Positions 15,752-23,957 of a stretch of DNA of 34,485 nt are shown one piece after another; within the stretch, counting starts at the first letter, position 1; every line of letters begins with the position of its first letter. The notes under the pieces were generated by a model. It was not told the origin of the DNA and made no database searches. It was given only the letters and a program-made list of their open reading frames with translations. The stretch is from contig NZ_BAGB01000070.1 in assembly GCF_000308615.1 (NCBI RefSeq), positions 1-34,485 on the forward strand. The letters are read 5' to 3'. The stretch comes from Nocardia jiangxiensis NBRC 101359 (GTDB taxonomy: Bacteria; Actinomycetota; Actinomycetes; Mycobacteriales; Mycobacteriaceae). Position numbers and translations under genes: made by a program.

Positions 15752-16543
15752 ATGAAGGATTCATTGTGGCCACCACACCGGCACATCGAGGGACTGCGCA
15801 AAGAATTCGCTTCCCAGGTCGCCGTTGCGGGCATCGATCTCGAGCTGCCCTCCGGACACTTTATCGGACTTGTCGGCCCCAACGGCGCAGGTAAAACTAC
15901 CACTCTGTCGATGGTTACCGGCCTCCTACGTCCCGACGCAGGACACATCAAGGTAGTAGGCTGTGATGTGTGGGCCGATCCTGCGGCGATAAAGGCGCGT
16001 GTTGGCGTGCTGCCGGAAGGACTGCGTCTATTTGAGCGGCTATCCGGAAGAGAGCTACTCGGCTATCTCGGTCGGTTGCGCGGCTTGCCCGGCCAAGAGG
16101 TCGACCGGCGGGCCGATCAGCTCCTGGATGTGCTCGATCTGCTAGGACCCCAAAACAAATTGATCATCGACTACTCCACCGGCATGCGGAAGAAGATCGG
16201 CCTGGCAGCCGCGCTTCTGCATAACCCGGAAATCCTGTTTCTGGACGAGCCTTTCGAGGGTGTGGACCCGGTATCCGCACAGTCGATCCGAGGCGTGCTG
16301 GAGACCTACGTCGGATCGGGGGCGACGGTGGTCTTTTCCAGTCATGTCATGGAGCTGGTCGAGTCGCTGTGCAGTTGGGTTGCCGTAATGGCCGGCGGGC
16401 GCATTTGTGCAGACGGTCCGCTGGAAGAGGTCCGCGGTGAGGCCCAGACTCTTCAGGATGCGTTCCTCGGCCTGGTTGGTTCTCACAGGGCAGTCGCTGG
16501 CGGCTTGGATTGGCTGGGTGCCAACGCGGGCGGTGCTCGATGA
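15752..16543 (+). CDS. ABC transporter ATP-binding protein, start probably damaged
   Basis: A 263-residue ABC ATPase with Walker A 'GPNGAGKTTT', 'GVLPEGLRLFERLSG' in the Q-loop place (Glu rather than Gln), signature 'YSTGMRKKIGLAAALLHNP', Walker B 'LFLDEPFEGVDP' and switch 'VVFSSHVMEL'. The ATP site looks intact. The first 12 residues from the ATG at 15752 (MKDSLWPPHRHI) do not resemble the family. A GAAGGA Shine-Dalgarno points instead to a GTG at 15766, which reads VATTPA and then runs out of frame to a stop. A small deletion or insertion near 15784 would explain both observations. The TGA overlaps the permease ATG (ATGA). Its transport partner is broken, so its function is doubtful. Confidence 0.75.
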   Translation: MKDSLWPPHRHIEGLRKEFASQVAVAGIDLELPSGHFIGLVGPNGAGKTTTLSMVTGLLRPDAGHIKVVGCDVWADPAAIKARVGVLPEGLRLFERLSGRELLGYLGRLRGLPGQEVDRRADQLLDVLDLLGPQNKLIIDYSTGMRKKIGLAAALLHNPEILFLDEPFEGVDPVSAQSIRGVLETYVGSGATVVFSSHVMELVESLCSWVAVMAGGRICADGPLEEVRGEAQTLQDAFLGLVGSHRAVAGGLDWLGANAGGAR

Positions 16544-17861
16544 TCTCGGGCGCAACCATCCGCTTGTTCCTCAGCCTGAAATGGACCCTCACCCGCAACG
16601 GCATGCGCGGCTCCCGGGGCCGCACCCTGTCGCTGATCGTCAGCTGGGCGCTGGCTGGGTTCATCGGCCTGCTGCTGATGCTGAGTCCGGCACGGCTGAA
16701 CACCTTTTCCGACGACGACGGCTGGGCTCTGTCCGTGCCACTGGTACTGGTACTCGCAGCATCCTGGGCTGTGATGCCATTGATATTCCCCAATGTTGGC
16801 GACGAGGCCGTGGATGTCACTCGCTTGGCATTGCTTCCGCTACGTCCACAGCAACTGATTGGTGGGCTACTGGCGGCCTCCTTCGTGGCGATCGGACCGT
16901 TTGTCGGGTTGCTGCTGCTGACCGGGCTAGCGGTCGGTACCGCTCGCCACCCCGCTGCGGCACTTGTGGCGGCGATCGCGGTACCGCTGACGCTCATGAC
17001 GTTCATCGTGTTCCGTCGGGCCGTGGCCACGGCCAATACTGCGCTGTTGACCAGTCGTAGAGGCCGGGAACGGGTTGTCGCCAGCGCTATCGGGCTGGTC
17101 CTGGTCTGGGAGCTGTTCGTAAACGTCGGTAGAAAGAAACTGGAAGCTGTATCCCTCGAGGACCTTGTACCTATCAGCCGCTGGCTGGAATGGGTGCCGC
17201 CTGGATCGGCCCTTCGGCGCAATCCATGCTGCGGACGACAGCTCCTACATCCTGGCCGCAGTAGAGTTGTTGTGGACTGCAGCTGCGCTGGTCGCCGGGC
17301 TGTGGTGGCGGTACAGTTCGGCAATACCTTCGGATACGACCGTTCTGGTTTCTGGATAGTGTTGCATACCAACCGAACCAGAGCTGATGCCCGCCGCGAG
17401 CTTCTTGGCCGGCTTCTGGCTCGTGCGGTGGTAGCGGTGCCCTACCTGTTGATTCTCACTAGTGTGGTCGCTGCTCTGAGTCGTCGGTGGCGGAATTGCC
17501 AGCGGCGATGGGGCTGATGGTCGGGGTGATCGGCGTAACACTTGCGGTCGGCACCTTCTTTTCCGTACGTTTCCCGTACAGCGTTCCCGATGGGATAACG
17601 AGGGGAGTCGCTCCCGGCCAGGCCGGGATCGCCTACTTGGGAATGCTTGTCACTCTGCTTACCTCGGCGCTGCTCGTCATGCCGATCATCGCAGTGTCGA
17701 TCTGGCTGCATACCATGCACGATGCGGCGGCATTGTGGCTGCTGGTGCCAATCGGTGCCGCCTACGGCGTGCTCATCATCGCCGCCACGCTGAGACTGCT
17801 CGCCTCGTCCTTCCTGAAACGCCTCCCCGAGATCCTGCACGCGGTCAGCAAGCCGTTTTAG
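16540..17861 (+). pseudogene. ABC transporter permease, broken by two frameshifts and a missing middle
   Basis: Three frames are needed to read one permease. Frame 1 runs from the ATG at 16540 to 'WLEWVPPGSA' near 17210. The homologous continuation 'FGAIHAADDSSYILAAVELL' is one base off (an extra C near 17210) and ends at a TAG at 17357-17359. The next homologous part ('RADARRELLGRLLA', about 17380-17480) is back in frame 1. A one-base loss near 17482 then moves 'AELPAAMGLMVGVIGV' and 'VRFPYSVPDG' to the frame that stops at 17861. From memory of the family, relatives carry a central helical region between the second and third pieces that is absent here. About 440 codons remain. Single-base errors in assembly could explain the shifts but not the missing middle. 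Confidence 0.8.
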
Positions 17862-18009
17862 CCCAGAAATTCATCCTGGCCAACCAGTGGCTGACCCAGG
17901 AATTCTTCTGGCTGATATGCCGGCCCGACTCGGTTCCGGTTTGCCGCTTCACGACCGTCGCGCACGAACGCAGCCAGGTCCGCAAACCGGCGTCCGGGGC
18001 GGCGCGAGC

Positions 18010-19206
18010 TCAGGTGACCAGTGCGGTGGCGGCGCGAGCGATCGCCAGTTCTTCGTTGGTGGGGACGACGAGGACCGGTATCTGGGCGTCCGGGGGTGAG
18101 ATATACCGGGCCGCACGGTCTTTCGCGGCGTTGCGGATCGGGTCGACGGTGATGCCGAAGCGGGTCAGCCCGGCCAGGGCGTCGGCGCGGACCTGGGGGC
18201 TGTTCTCGCCGACTCCGGCGGTGAAGGTGATCGCGTCGACCTCGCCCAGTTCCACCAGGTAGGCGCCGATGTAGTGACGCAGGCGGTGGATGTAGACCTC
18301 GTAGGCCAGGCTCGCGGCGCGGTCACCGGTGTCGATCAGGCGTTGCAGCTCGCGGAAGTCGTTCACGCCGGACAGGCCCTTGATACCCGAATTCCGGTTC
18401 AGGAGTTGGTCTATCGCATCGATGTCGAAATCCGCGGTGCGCATGAGGTGCGCGATGATGCCGGGATCGATGTCGCCCGAGCGGGTGCCCATCACCAGGC
18501 CCTCCAGCGGGGTGAGACCCATGCTGGTGTCCACCGCCCGACCGCCCCGGATCGCCGAGGCCGATGCGCCGTTACCCAGATGCAGCACGATCTGATTCAC
18601 CGTCGACGCATCCCGCCCCAGCACCTCGGCCACCCGGCCCGAGACGTACTCGTGCGAGGTGCCGTGGAAGCCGTAACGCCGGATCCCCTGCGCAGCAGCA
18701 ACCTTCGCATCGATGGCGTAGGTCTTCGCGGCATCGGGCAGCCCATGGAAGAACGCGGTGTCGAACACCGCGACCTGCGGGACATCGGGCAGCAGCCGGC
18801 GCACGGATTCGATGCCGACGACATTGGCCGGATTGTGCAGCGGCGCAAGGGCGGACAGCTCGTCGATCGAACGCACCACCGCGTCGTTGATGAGCGTCGG
18901 CCGGTAGAACACCTCCCCGCCGTGCACCACCCGATGCCCGACCGCATACAGGCCCTCGCCGGTCAGATCGTGCCCACTCTGCGCGAACAGGTCGAACACC
19001 ACCCGCAGTCCGGCCGCGTGGTCCGCGATCGCCCCGTCGTGTTCGAGGGTGTGCCCGTCGCTATCGTGCTCGACCGTCACCGCACCCGGCTCGACCGGCT
19101 CACCGATCCGCGAGACCATGCCCGAGGCCGCGACCGTGCCCGAAACCGGGTCCAGCAGTTGATATTTGATCGACGACGACCCGGAATTGATCACCAGGAC
19201 CCGCAT
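18010..19206 (-). CDS. ackA: acetate kinase
   Basis: A 398-residue enzyme that interconverts acetate plus ATP and acetyl phosphate plus ADP. It shows 'LVINSGSSSIKYQL' with Asn7 at the N-terminus, 'GHRVVHGGE' (His91/Arg92 region), catalytic Asp149 in 'VFDTAFFHGLP', His181 in 'RYGFHGTSHEYV', 'LHLGNGASASAI', 'MGTRSGDIDP' and 'FTAGVGENSP'. Two ATGs occur in tandem. The second (19206) is better spaced from AGGAGG than the one at 19209. It lies 27 bases after pta, so the two form a pta-ackA operon making or using acetyl phosphate. The gene runs toward the decayed locus, with 148 bases between its stop and the end of the broken permease. Confidence 0.97.
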   Translation of the reverse strand: MRVLVINSGSSSIKYQLLDPVSGTVAASGMVSRIGEPVEPGAVTVEHDSDGHTLEHDGAIADHAAGLRVVFDLFAQSGHDLTGEGLYAVGHRVVHGGEVFYRPTLINDAVVRSIDELSALAPLHNPANVVGIESVRRLLPDVPQVAVFDTAFFHGLPDAAKTYAIDAKVAAAQGIRRYGFHGTSHEYVSGRVAEVLGRDASTVNQIVLHLGNGASASAIRGGRAVDTSMGLTPLEGLVMGTRSGDIDPGIIAHLMRTADFDIDAIDQLLNRNSGIKGLSGVNDFRELQRLIDTGDRAASLAYEVYIHRLRHYIGAYLVELGEVDAITFTAGVGENSPQVRADALAGLTRFGITVDPIRNAAKDRAARYISPPDAQIPVLVVPTNEELAIARAATALVT

Positions 19207-19235
19207 CATGCCTCCTGTTTCCTCGCGTACGCCGC

Positions 19236-21311
19236 TCACTCGAGTCCGGTCTGTGCCTGGATGGCGGTGATCGCCACGGTGTTGACGATGTCGGCGACCA
19301 GCGCGCCCCGGGACAGGTCGTTCACCGGTTTGCGCAGACCCTGCAGCACCGGGCCGATCGCCACCGCGCCCGCGCTGCGCTGCACCGCCTTGTAGGTGTT
19401 GTTGCCGGTATTGAGGTCGGGGAAGACGAACACCGTTGCGCGCCCGGCAACTTCCGAATTCGGCAGCTTGGTGCTGGCCACCGTCGGCTCGATCGCCGCG
19501 TCGTACTGGATCGGGCCCTCCACCAGCAGTTCGGGTGCGCGCTGGTGCACGAGGGTGGTCGCGGTGCGGACCTTGTCCACATCCGCGCCGCTGCCGGACT
19601 CTCCCGTCGAATAGGACAGCATCGCCACCCGCGGCTCGATGCCGAACTGCTGGGCGGTGCGAGCCGAGGAGATCGCGATGTCGGCGAGCTGTTCGGCGGT
19701 CGGATCGGGCACCACCGCGCAGTCCCCGTAGGCCAGCACCCGATCGGCCAGGCACATCAGGAACACACTGGACACCGTCGACACGCCGGGCTCGGTCTTG
19801 ATGATCTCGAACGAGGGCCGGATGGTGTGCGCGGTGGTGTGCGCCGCGCCGGACACCATCCCGTCGGCGATCCCCTTGTAGACCATCATCGTGCCGAAAT
19901 ACGAGATGTCGGTGAGGTATTCGCGCGCCCGATCCTCGGTCATCCCCTTGTGCGCGCGCAGGGCCGCGTATTCCTTGGCGAATTCGTCACGCAGACTGGA
20001 TGTTTCGGGATTCAGGACCTCCGCGTCGGCGATGTCGACGCCGAGTTCGGCAGCCCGGCCCCGCACCGCGGCCTCGTCACCGAGGATGGTCAGATCGGCG
20101 ATCTTGCGCTGCAACACCCGGCCCGCCGCGCGCAGAATGCGATCGTCACTGCCCTCCGGCAGCACGATGCGCCGCCGATCCGCACGGGCCCGCTCGATCA
20201 GCTGATATTCGAACATCTGCGGCGTCACCACCGAAGGGATGGGAACCTCGATGCGCTGCAACAGTTTTCGTGCGTCGACCCGCTGCTCCATGAGCGCCAG
20301 CGCGGTGTCGACCTTGCGGATACTCGACAGCGACACCCGGCCGCGGGTGCGTGCGGCGACCGCGGTGTCGAAAGTGCCCAGCTCGGTGGTGAGAATCGGG
20401 AGTTTCGGCTTCAGACCCGCGATCAGCCGCGCGATCGAGGGATGCGGCAGCATGCCGCCGTTCATGATGATTCCGGCCAGCGACGGAAACCCTTCGGCCT
20501 CATGGGCGTTCACCAGGCTCAGCAGTGCGTCGGAACGATCGCCCGGGACGATCACCGCGTCACCGTCGGACAGCCGCTCGAGGATGTGTTCGGCGGTCAT
20601 CCCGCCGACCATCACGTGCAACGCCTCGCGCTGCATCAATTCCGGGTCGCCGGAATACACTTCGCCGTCGATGGCCTCGCACAGCTCGGCGATGGTCGGC
20701 GCGGTCAGCAGCGGAACCTCCGGCAGCGTCCAGGACGGCACGTCCACCACGCCCAGCGCCGCGGCGACCTGGTCGAGCGCCTCGGGATCGCAGCGGTTGG
20801 CGATGACCGCGACCAGCTGAGCGTGTTCGTAGCCGAGTTCGCCCGCGCAGAGTTCGGCCAGCTCGGCGACCTGATCGGGAGTGCGCTCGGACCCGCGCAG
20901 CACCAGTACCACGGGTGCGCCGAGATTGGCGGCGATGCGCGCGTTGTAGCGCAGTTCGCTGGGACTGGCCACATCGGTGTAATCGCTGCCGACGATCACC
21001 ACCGCATCGCACACCTTCGCGACCTCGTGGAAACGCATCACGATATCGCTGATCGCCGCATCCGGATCGGCGTGCACCTGCTCGTAGCCGACGCCGATCG
21101 CCTGCTCGTAGTCGATATCGGCGGTGCTGTGCTCGAGCAGCAACTCCAGAATGTAGTCCCGCTGTGTGGTCGAGCGGCTGATCGGCCGGAACACCCCCAC
21201 CCGCGGGGTGGTCGCGCACAGCATCTGCAGCACTCCGAGCGCCACCGTCGACTTACCGGTGTCCCCCTCGGGGGAGGCGATGTACACGGTGGACGGTGCG
21301 ATCTCGGCCAT
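19236..21311 (-). CDS. pta: phosphate acetyltransferase, long form
   Basis: A 691-residue enzyme that converts acetyl-CoA and phosphate to acetyl phosphate and CoA. It has the three parts of long-form Pta: an N-terminal P-loop domain ('IASPEGDTGKSTVALGVLQ', residues 1-200), a DRTGG domain (about 210-325, with 'AEHILERLSDGDAVIVPGDR') and the catalytic PTA domain from about residue 365 ('RRIVLPEGSDDRILRAAGR', 'SGAAHTTAHTIRP', 'VFVFPDLNTGNNTYK'). The ATG at 21311 is taken because family members begin close to the P-loop. An in-frame frame continues to 21356 without a better signal. The 89 bases to the divergent Ddn-like gene should contain promoters for both. Confidence 0.96.
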   Translation of the reverse strand: MAEIAPSTVYIASPEGDTGKSTVALGVLQMLCATTPRVGVFRPISRSTTQRDYILELLLEHSTADIDYEQAIGVGYEQVHADPDAAISDIVMRFHEVAKVCDAVVIVGSDYTDVASPSELRYNARIAANLGAPVVLVLRGSERTPDQVAELAELCAGELGYEHAQLVAVIANRCDPEALDQVAAALGVVDVPSWTLPEVPLLTAPTIAELCEAIDGEVYSGDPELMQREALHVMVGGMTAEHILERLSDGDAVIVPGDRSDALLSLVNAHEAEGFPSLAGIIMNGGMLPHPSIARLIAGLKPKLPILTTELGTFDTAVAARTRGRVSLSSIRKVDTALALMEQRVDARKLLQRIEVPIPSVVTPQMFEYQLIERARADRRRIVLPEGSDDRILRAAGRVLQRKIADLTILGDEAAVRGRAAELGVDIADAEVLNPETSSLRDEFAKEYAALRAHKGMTEDRAREYLTDISYFGTMMVYKGIADGMVSGAAHTTAHTIRPSFEIIKTEPGVSTVSSVFLMCLADRVLAYGDCAVVPDPTAEQLADIAISSARTAQQFGIEPRVAMLSYSTGESGSGADVDKVRTATTLVHQRAPELLVEGPIQYDAAIEPTVASTKLPNSEVAGRATVFVFPDLNTGNNTYKAVQRSAGAVAIGPVLQGLRKPVNDLSRGALVADIVNTVAITAIQAQTGLE

Positions 21312-21388
21312 GACCGCGAGCTTAACGAGCACGCGTGCCGGATTCGCCCATCGCACGGCAAACTACTGGAAAATCACATTCACACGCC

Positions 21389-21394
21389 TAGAAT
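21389..21394 (+). promoter_or_regulatory. -10 box for a leaderless transcript
   Basis: TAGAAT is close to the TATAAT consensus and is followed by six bases and the ATG at 21401, so transcription should begin at or next to the start codon. No Shine-Dalgarno is present. Confidence 0.55.
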
Positions 21395-21400
21395 CCGTCC

Positions 21401-21910
21401 ATGACAGCACCGTTTCCGGATCGTCCGTGGGGTTCGCGGACCGGCCTGCTCGGGCGCACGGTGAGCGTGTTCGCCGCGACCGGCGCCGGATCCGCACTGG
21501 TCCGCGCGCTCGGCCCGCTGGACCGCAGAATCCTCCAACGCACCGCGGGCCGGTACACGGCGCTGGGGCCGGTCGGCGCGCCCGCGCTCCTGCTCACCAC
21601 GACCGGGCGCAGATCCGGGCAGCCGCGCACCACTCCGTTGCTCTACGCACACGCCGGAGATGTGCTGTATCTGATCGGCAGCAATTTCGGCGGCGAACAT
21701 CATCCGGCCTGGACCTCGAATCTGCTCGCCCATCCGGAAGCCGTGATAACCATTGCGGGAGAACGCATTCCGGTCCACACCGAACTGCTACAGGACGCCG
21801 AACGCAAAGCCGAGGTCTTCGCCCAGTTCGAACAGATCTCCCAGGCGTACACCGCATACCGCGGCCGAACCAGCCGCGAACTGCGCATCTTCGCGGTCCG
21901 CCGAAGCTGA
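21401..21910 (+). CDS. Ddn-like F420-dependent nitroreductase-family oxidoreductase
   Basis: A 169-residue protein of the deazaflavin-dependent nitroreductase (Ddn) family, a split beta-barrel. The core 'LLLTTTGRRSGQPRTTPLLY', 'YLIGSNFGGEHHPAWTSNLLAHPEA' and the end 'YTAYRGRTSRELRIFAV' are its hallmark cofactor F420-binding stretches. Such enzymes use F420H2 to reduce quinones, nitro compounds or other acceptors. The natural substrate here is unknown. The gene converges on fgd, whose product regenerates F420H2, with 45 bases between stop codons, so a supply-and-use link is likely. An N-terminal segment of about 45 residues with a weakly hydrophobic helix could associate with the membrane. Confidence 0.9.
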   Translation: MTAPFPDRPWGSRTGLLGRTVSVFAATGAGSALVRALGPLDRRILQRTAGRYTALGPVGAPALLLTTTGRRSGQPRTTPLLYAHAGDVLYLIGSNFGGEHHPAWTSNLLAHPEAVITIAGERIPVHTELLQDAERKAEVFAQFEQISQAYTAYRGRTSRELRIFAVRRS

Positions 21911-21955
21911 TCCGCCCCGGCTGCCGCGCGGTCGGCGGCAGCCGGAGGAAAGGAT

Positions 21956-22963
21956 CTACAGCGCCCGCAGCCGCGGGGCGAGGTCGCGCTCGAACAGGTC
22001 CAGGAAACGGCGCTGGTCGTGGCCCGGGGCGTGGAAGACCAGGTGGTTCAGGCCGGCGTCGATGTACGGCTTGATCAGCTCGACCGTCTCGTCCGGGTCG
22101 CTCGCCACGATCCAGCGCTTGGCGATCTGCTCGATCGGCAGGGCGTCCGCGGCGGCCTCCATCTCGATCGGGTCGGTGATGTCGTGCTTCTGTTCCGCGG
22201 TCAGCGACAGCGGCGCCCAGAAACGCGTATTCTGCAGTGCCAGTTCGGGATCGGTGTCGTAGGAGATCTTGATCTCGATCATCCGATCGATGTCCTCGGC
22301 GGTGCGCCCGGCCTTCGCCGCACCCTCGCGGACCGCGGGCATCAGCTTCTCGGTGTACAGGTCCATCCCCTTGCCCGAGGTGCAGATGAAACCGTCGCCC
22401 GCACGACCGGCGTAACGGGCCACCAGCGGGCCGCCCGCGGCGATGTACACCGGGATGCCGCCCTTGGGCACGTCGTAGATCGAGGCGCCCACGGTGTGGT
22501 AGTACTCGCCCTCGAAGGTGACCCGGTCACCGGTCCACAGCGCGCGCATCAGATCGACCGACTCGCGCAGCCGCGCGAAACGTTCCTTGAATTCCGGCCA
22601 TTCGCCCTTGTATCCGGTCGCGATCTCGTTCAGCGCCTCGCCCGAGCCCACGCCGAGCATGATCCGATCCGGGTACAGACAGCCCATCGTCGCGAATGCC
22701 TGGGCGACCACCGCGGGGTTGTAGCGGAAGGTCGGGGTGAGCACCGAGGTGCCCAGTTGGATCCGGGTGGTTCGTTCACCGACCGCGGTCATCCACGCCA
22801 GCGAGAACGGCGCATGCCCGCCCTCGTGCCGCCACGGCTGGAAGTGATCGCTCACCGTCGCGCTGTCGAGCCCGTGCTCCTCGGCCGCGACCGCGAGCTC
22901 GACCAGCTCACGGGGGCCGAACTGTTCCGCCGACGCCTTGTATCCGAGCTTCAGATCACTCAC
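21956..22963 (-). CDS. fgd: F420-dependent glucose-6-phosphate dehydrogenase
   Basis: A 335-residue luciferase-fold enzyme that oxidises glucose 6-phosphate to 6-phosphogluconolactone and reduces F420. With the GTG at 22963 as codon 1, the active-site residues fall at Asp39, His40, Trp44 and Glu109, exactly the numbering of the M. tuberculosis enzyme. That, and AGGAG 8 bases upstream, favour this start over the GTG at 22972. 'LKLGYKASAEQF', 'ATVSDHFQPWRH', 'GTSVLTPTFRYNPAV' and 'WIVASDPDE' are near-identical to known FGD. It supplies F420H2 to enzymes such as the neighbouring Ddn-like protein. In M. tuberculosis fgd1 is followed by pta, and the same neighbours occur here, with the Ddn-like gene between them. 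Confidence 0.97.
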   Translation of the reverse strand: MSDLKLGYKASAEQFGPRELVELAVAAEEHGLDSATVSDHFQPWRHEGGHAPFSLAWMTAVGERTTRIQLGTSVLTPTFRYNPAVVAQAFATMGCLYPDRIMLGVGSGEALNEIATGYKGEWPEFKERFARLRESVDLMRALWTGDRVTFEGEYYHTVGASIYDVPKGGIPVYIAAGGPLVARYAGRAGDGFICTSGKGMDLYTEKLMPAVREGAAKAGRTAEDIDRMIEIKISYDTDPELALQNTRFWAPLSLTAEQKHDITDPIEMEAAADALPIEQIAKRWIVASDPDETVELIKPYIDAGLNHLVFHAPGHDQRRFLDLFERDLAPRLRAL

Positions 22964-23091
22964 TGCGTCCACTCCTGTTCACCGTTGCCGACAGTCCCGT
23001 CGACCCTGTGCAGCGCCGAGCGGGTGTGCCACATTCCACAGCACCCCGTCCTTTGGGGCCTTCTTCGACCATAGTCAGCTCCGAAACGGTC

Positions 23092-23117
23092 TGTGTGAAC
23101 GGTCGCACCTTCACACA
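23092..23117. promoter_or_regulatory. 8-bp perfect dyad, operator-like, between fgd and the HAD gene
   Basis: TGTGTGAA (23092-23099) and TTCACACA (23110-23117) are exact inverted copies with 10 bases between, 21 bases before the ATG of the HAD gene. The arm centres are 18 bases apart, suiting a dimeric regulator. It does not fit the TGTGA-N6-TCACA spacing of Crp-type sites. Confidence 0.5.
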
Positions 23118-23138
23118 ACGCCACCAACCGAAACCTCC

Positions 23139-23957
23139 ATGGCCCACAATGTGCTGGTGACTGCCGACGACGAACCGATCCTGTCCTACCTGACCGATAT
23201 GGACGGGGTCCTGGTGCACGAGGACCACCCGATCCCCGGCGCCGACAAGTTCCTGCAGGAACTGCAGGCCAACGACGTTCCCTTTCTCGTACTGACCAAC
23301 AATTCGATCCGCACCCCGCGCGATCTGGCGGCCCGGTTGCGGCACAGCGGCCTGGACATTCCGGAGGAGTCGATCTGGACCTCCGCGCTGGCCACCGCGA
23401 CCTTTCTGAGCGAACAGCGTCCCGGCGGCACCGCCTACGTCGTCGGTGAATCCGGCCTGACCACCGCGCTGCACGAGATCGGCTACGTGCTGACCGACAG
23501 CGATCCGGACTACGTCGTGCTCGGCGAGACCCGCACCTATTCGTTCGAGGCGATCACCACCGCGATCCGGCTGGTCGAGCGAGGTGCGCGATTCATCGCG
23601 ACCAATCCGGACGCCACCGGCCCGTCGCGCGAGGGCCTGCTGCCCGCGACCGGTTCGGTGGCCGCGTTGATCACCCGCGCCACCGGACGCGATCCGTACT
23701 ACGTCGGAAAACCGAATCCGCTGATGATGCGTTCGGCGCTGCGCCGCATCGGCGCGCATTCACAATCCACGGTGATGATCGGCGACCGGATGGACACCGA
23801 TGTCATCGCCGGACTCGAGGCCGGAATGCGCACGATCCTGGTCACCTCCGGCATCTCCACCCGCGAATCGGTCGAGCAATACCCTTACCGCCCAACGGTC
23901 GTGGTCGATTCGGTCGCGGATCTGGTTGGGCGAACCGCGAATCCGTTCGACACCTGA
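23139..23957 (+). CDS. HAD-superfamily IIA phosphatase, NagD-like
   Basis: A 272-residue HAD-IIA hydrolase. Motif I is 'YLTDMDGVLV' with the nucleophile and acid Asp pair, motif II 'LTNNS', the lysine motif 'GKPNPLMMRSAL', and motif IV 'MIGDRMDTDVIAGLEAGM'. The cap between motifs II and III is the C2a type of NagD and of 4-nitrophenylphosphatases. Substrates of this family range from UMP and sugar phosphates to glycolytic side products. Nothing here fixes the choice. The ATG at 23139 has no clear Shine-Dalgarno, and an upstream in-frame extension looks non-coding. Its TGA directly abuts the stop of the next, convergent gene (TGATCA). Confidence 0.9.
   Translation: MAHNVLVTADDEPILSYLTDMDGVLVHEDHPIPGADKFLQELQANDVPFLVLTNNSIRTPRDLAARLRHSGLDIPEESIWTSALATATFLSEQRPGGTAYVVGESGLTTALHEIGYVLTDSDPDYVVLGETRTYSFEAITTAIRLVERGARFIATNPDATGPSREGLLPATGSVAALITRATGRDPYYVGKPNPLMMRSALRRIGAHSQSTVMIGDRMDTDVIAGLEAGMRTILVTSGISTRESVEQYPYRPTVVVDSVADLVGRTANPFDT

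Noticed and set aside
17936..17990. 9-bp inverted repeat CCGGTTTGC / GCAAACCGG between the broken permease and ackA
   Set aside because: The arms are 37 bases apart with no other support. It could be a weak terminator, but chance is not excluded.
17862..18009. Possible extra gene between the broken permease and ackA
   Set aside because: Only short frames occur, with no start signal or recognisable protein.
23092..23117. Crp-type site at the dyad before the HAD gene
   Set aside because: TGTGA and TCACA are present but 12 rather than 6 bases apart.
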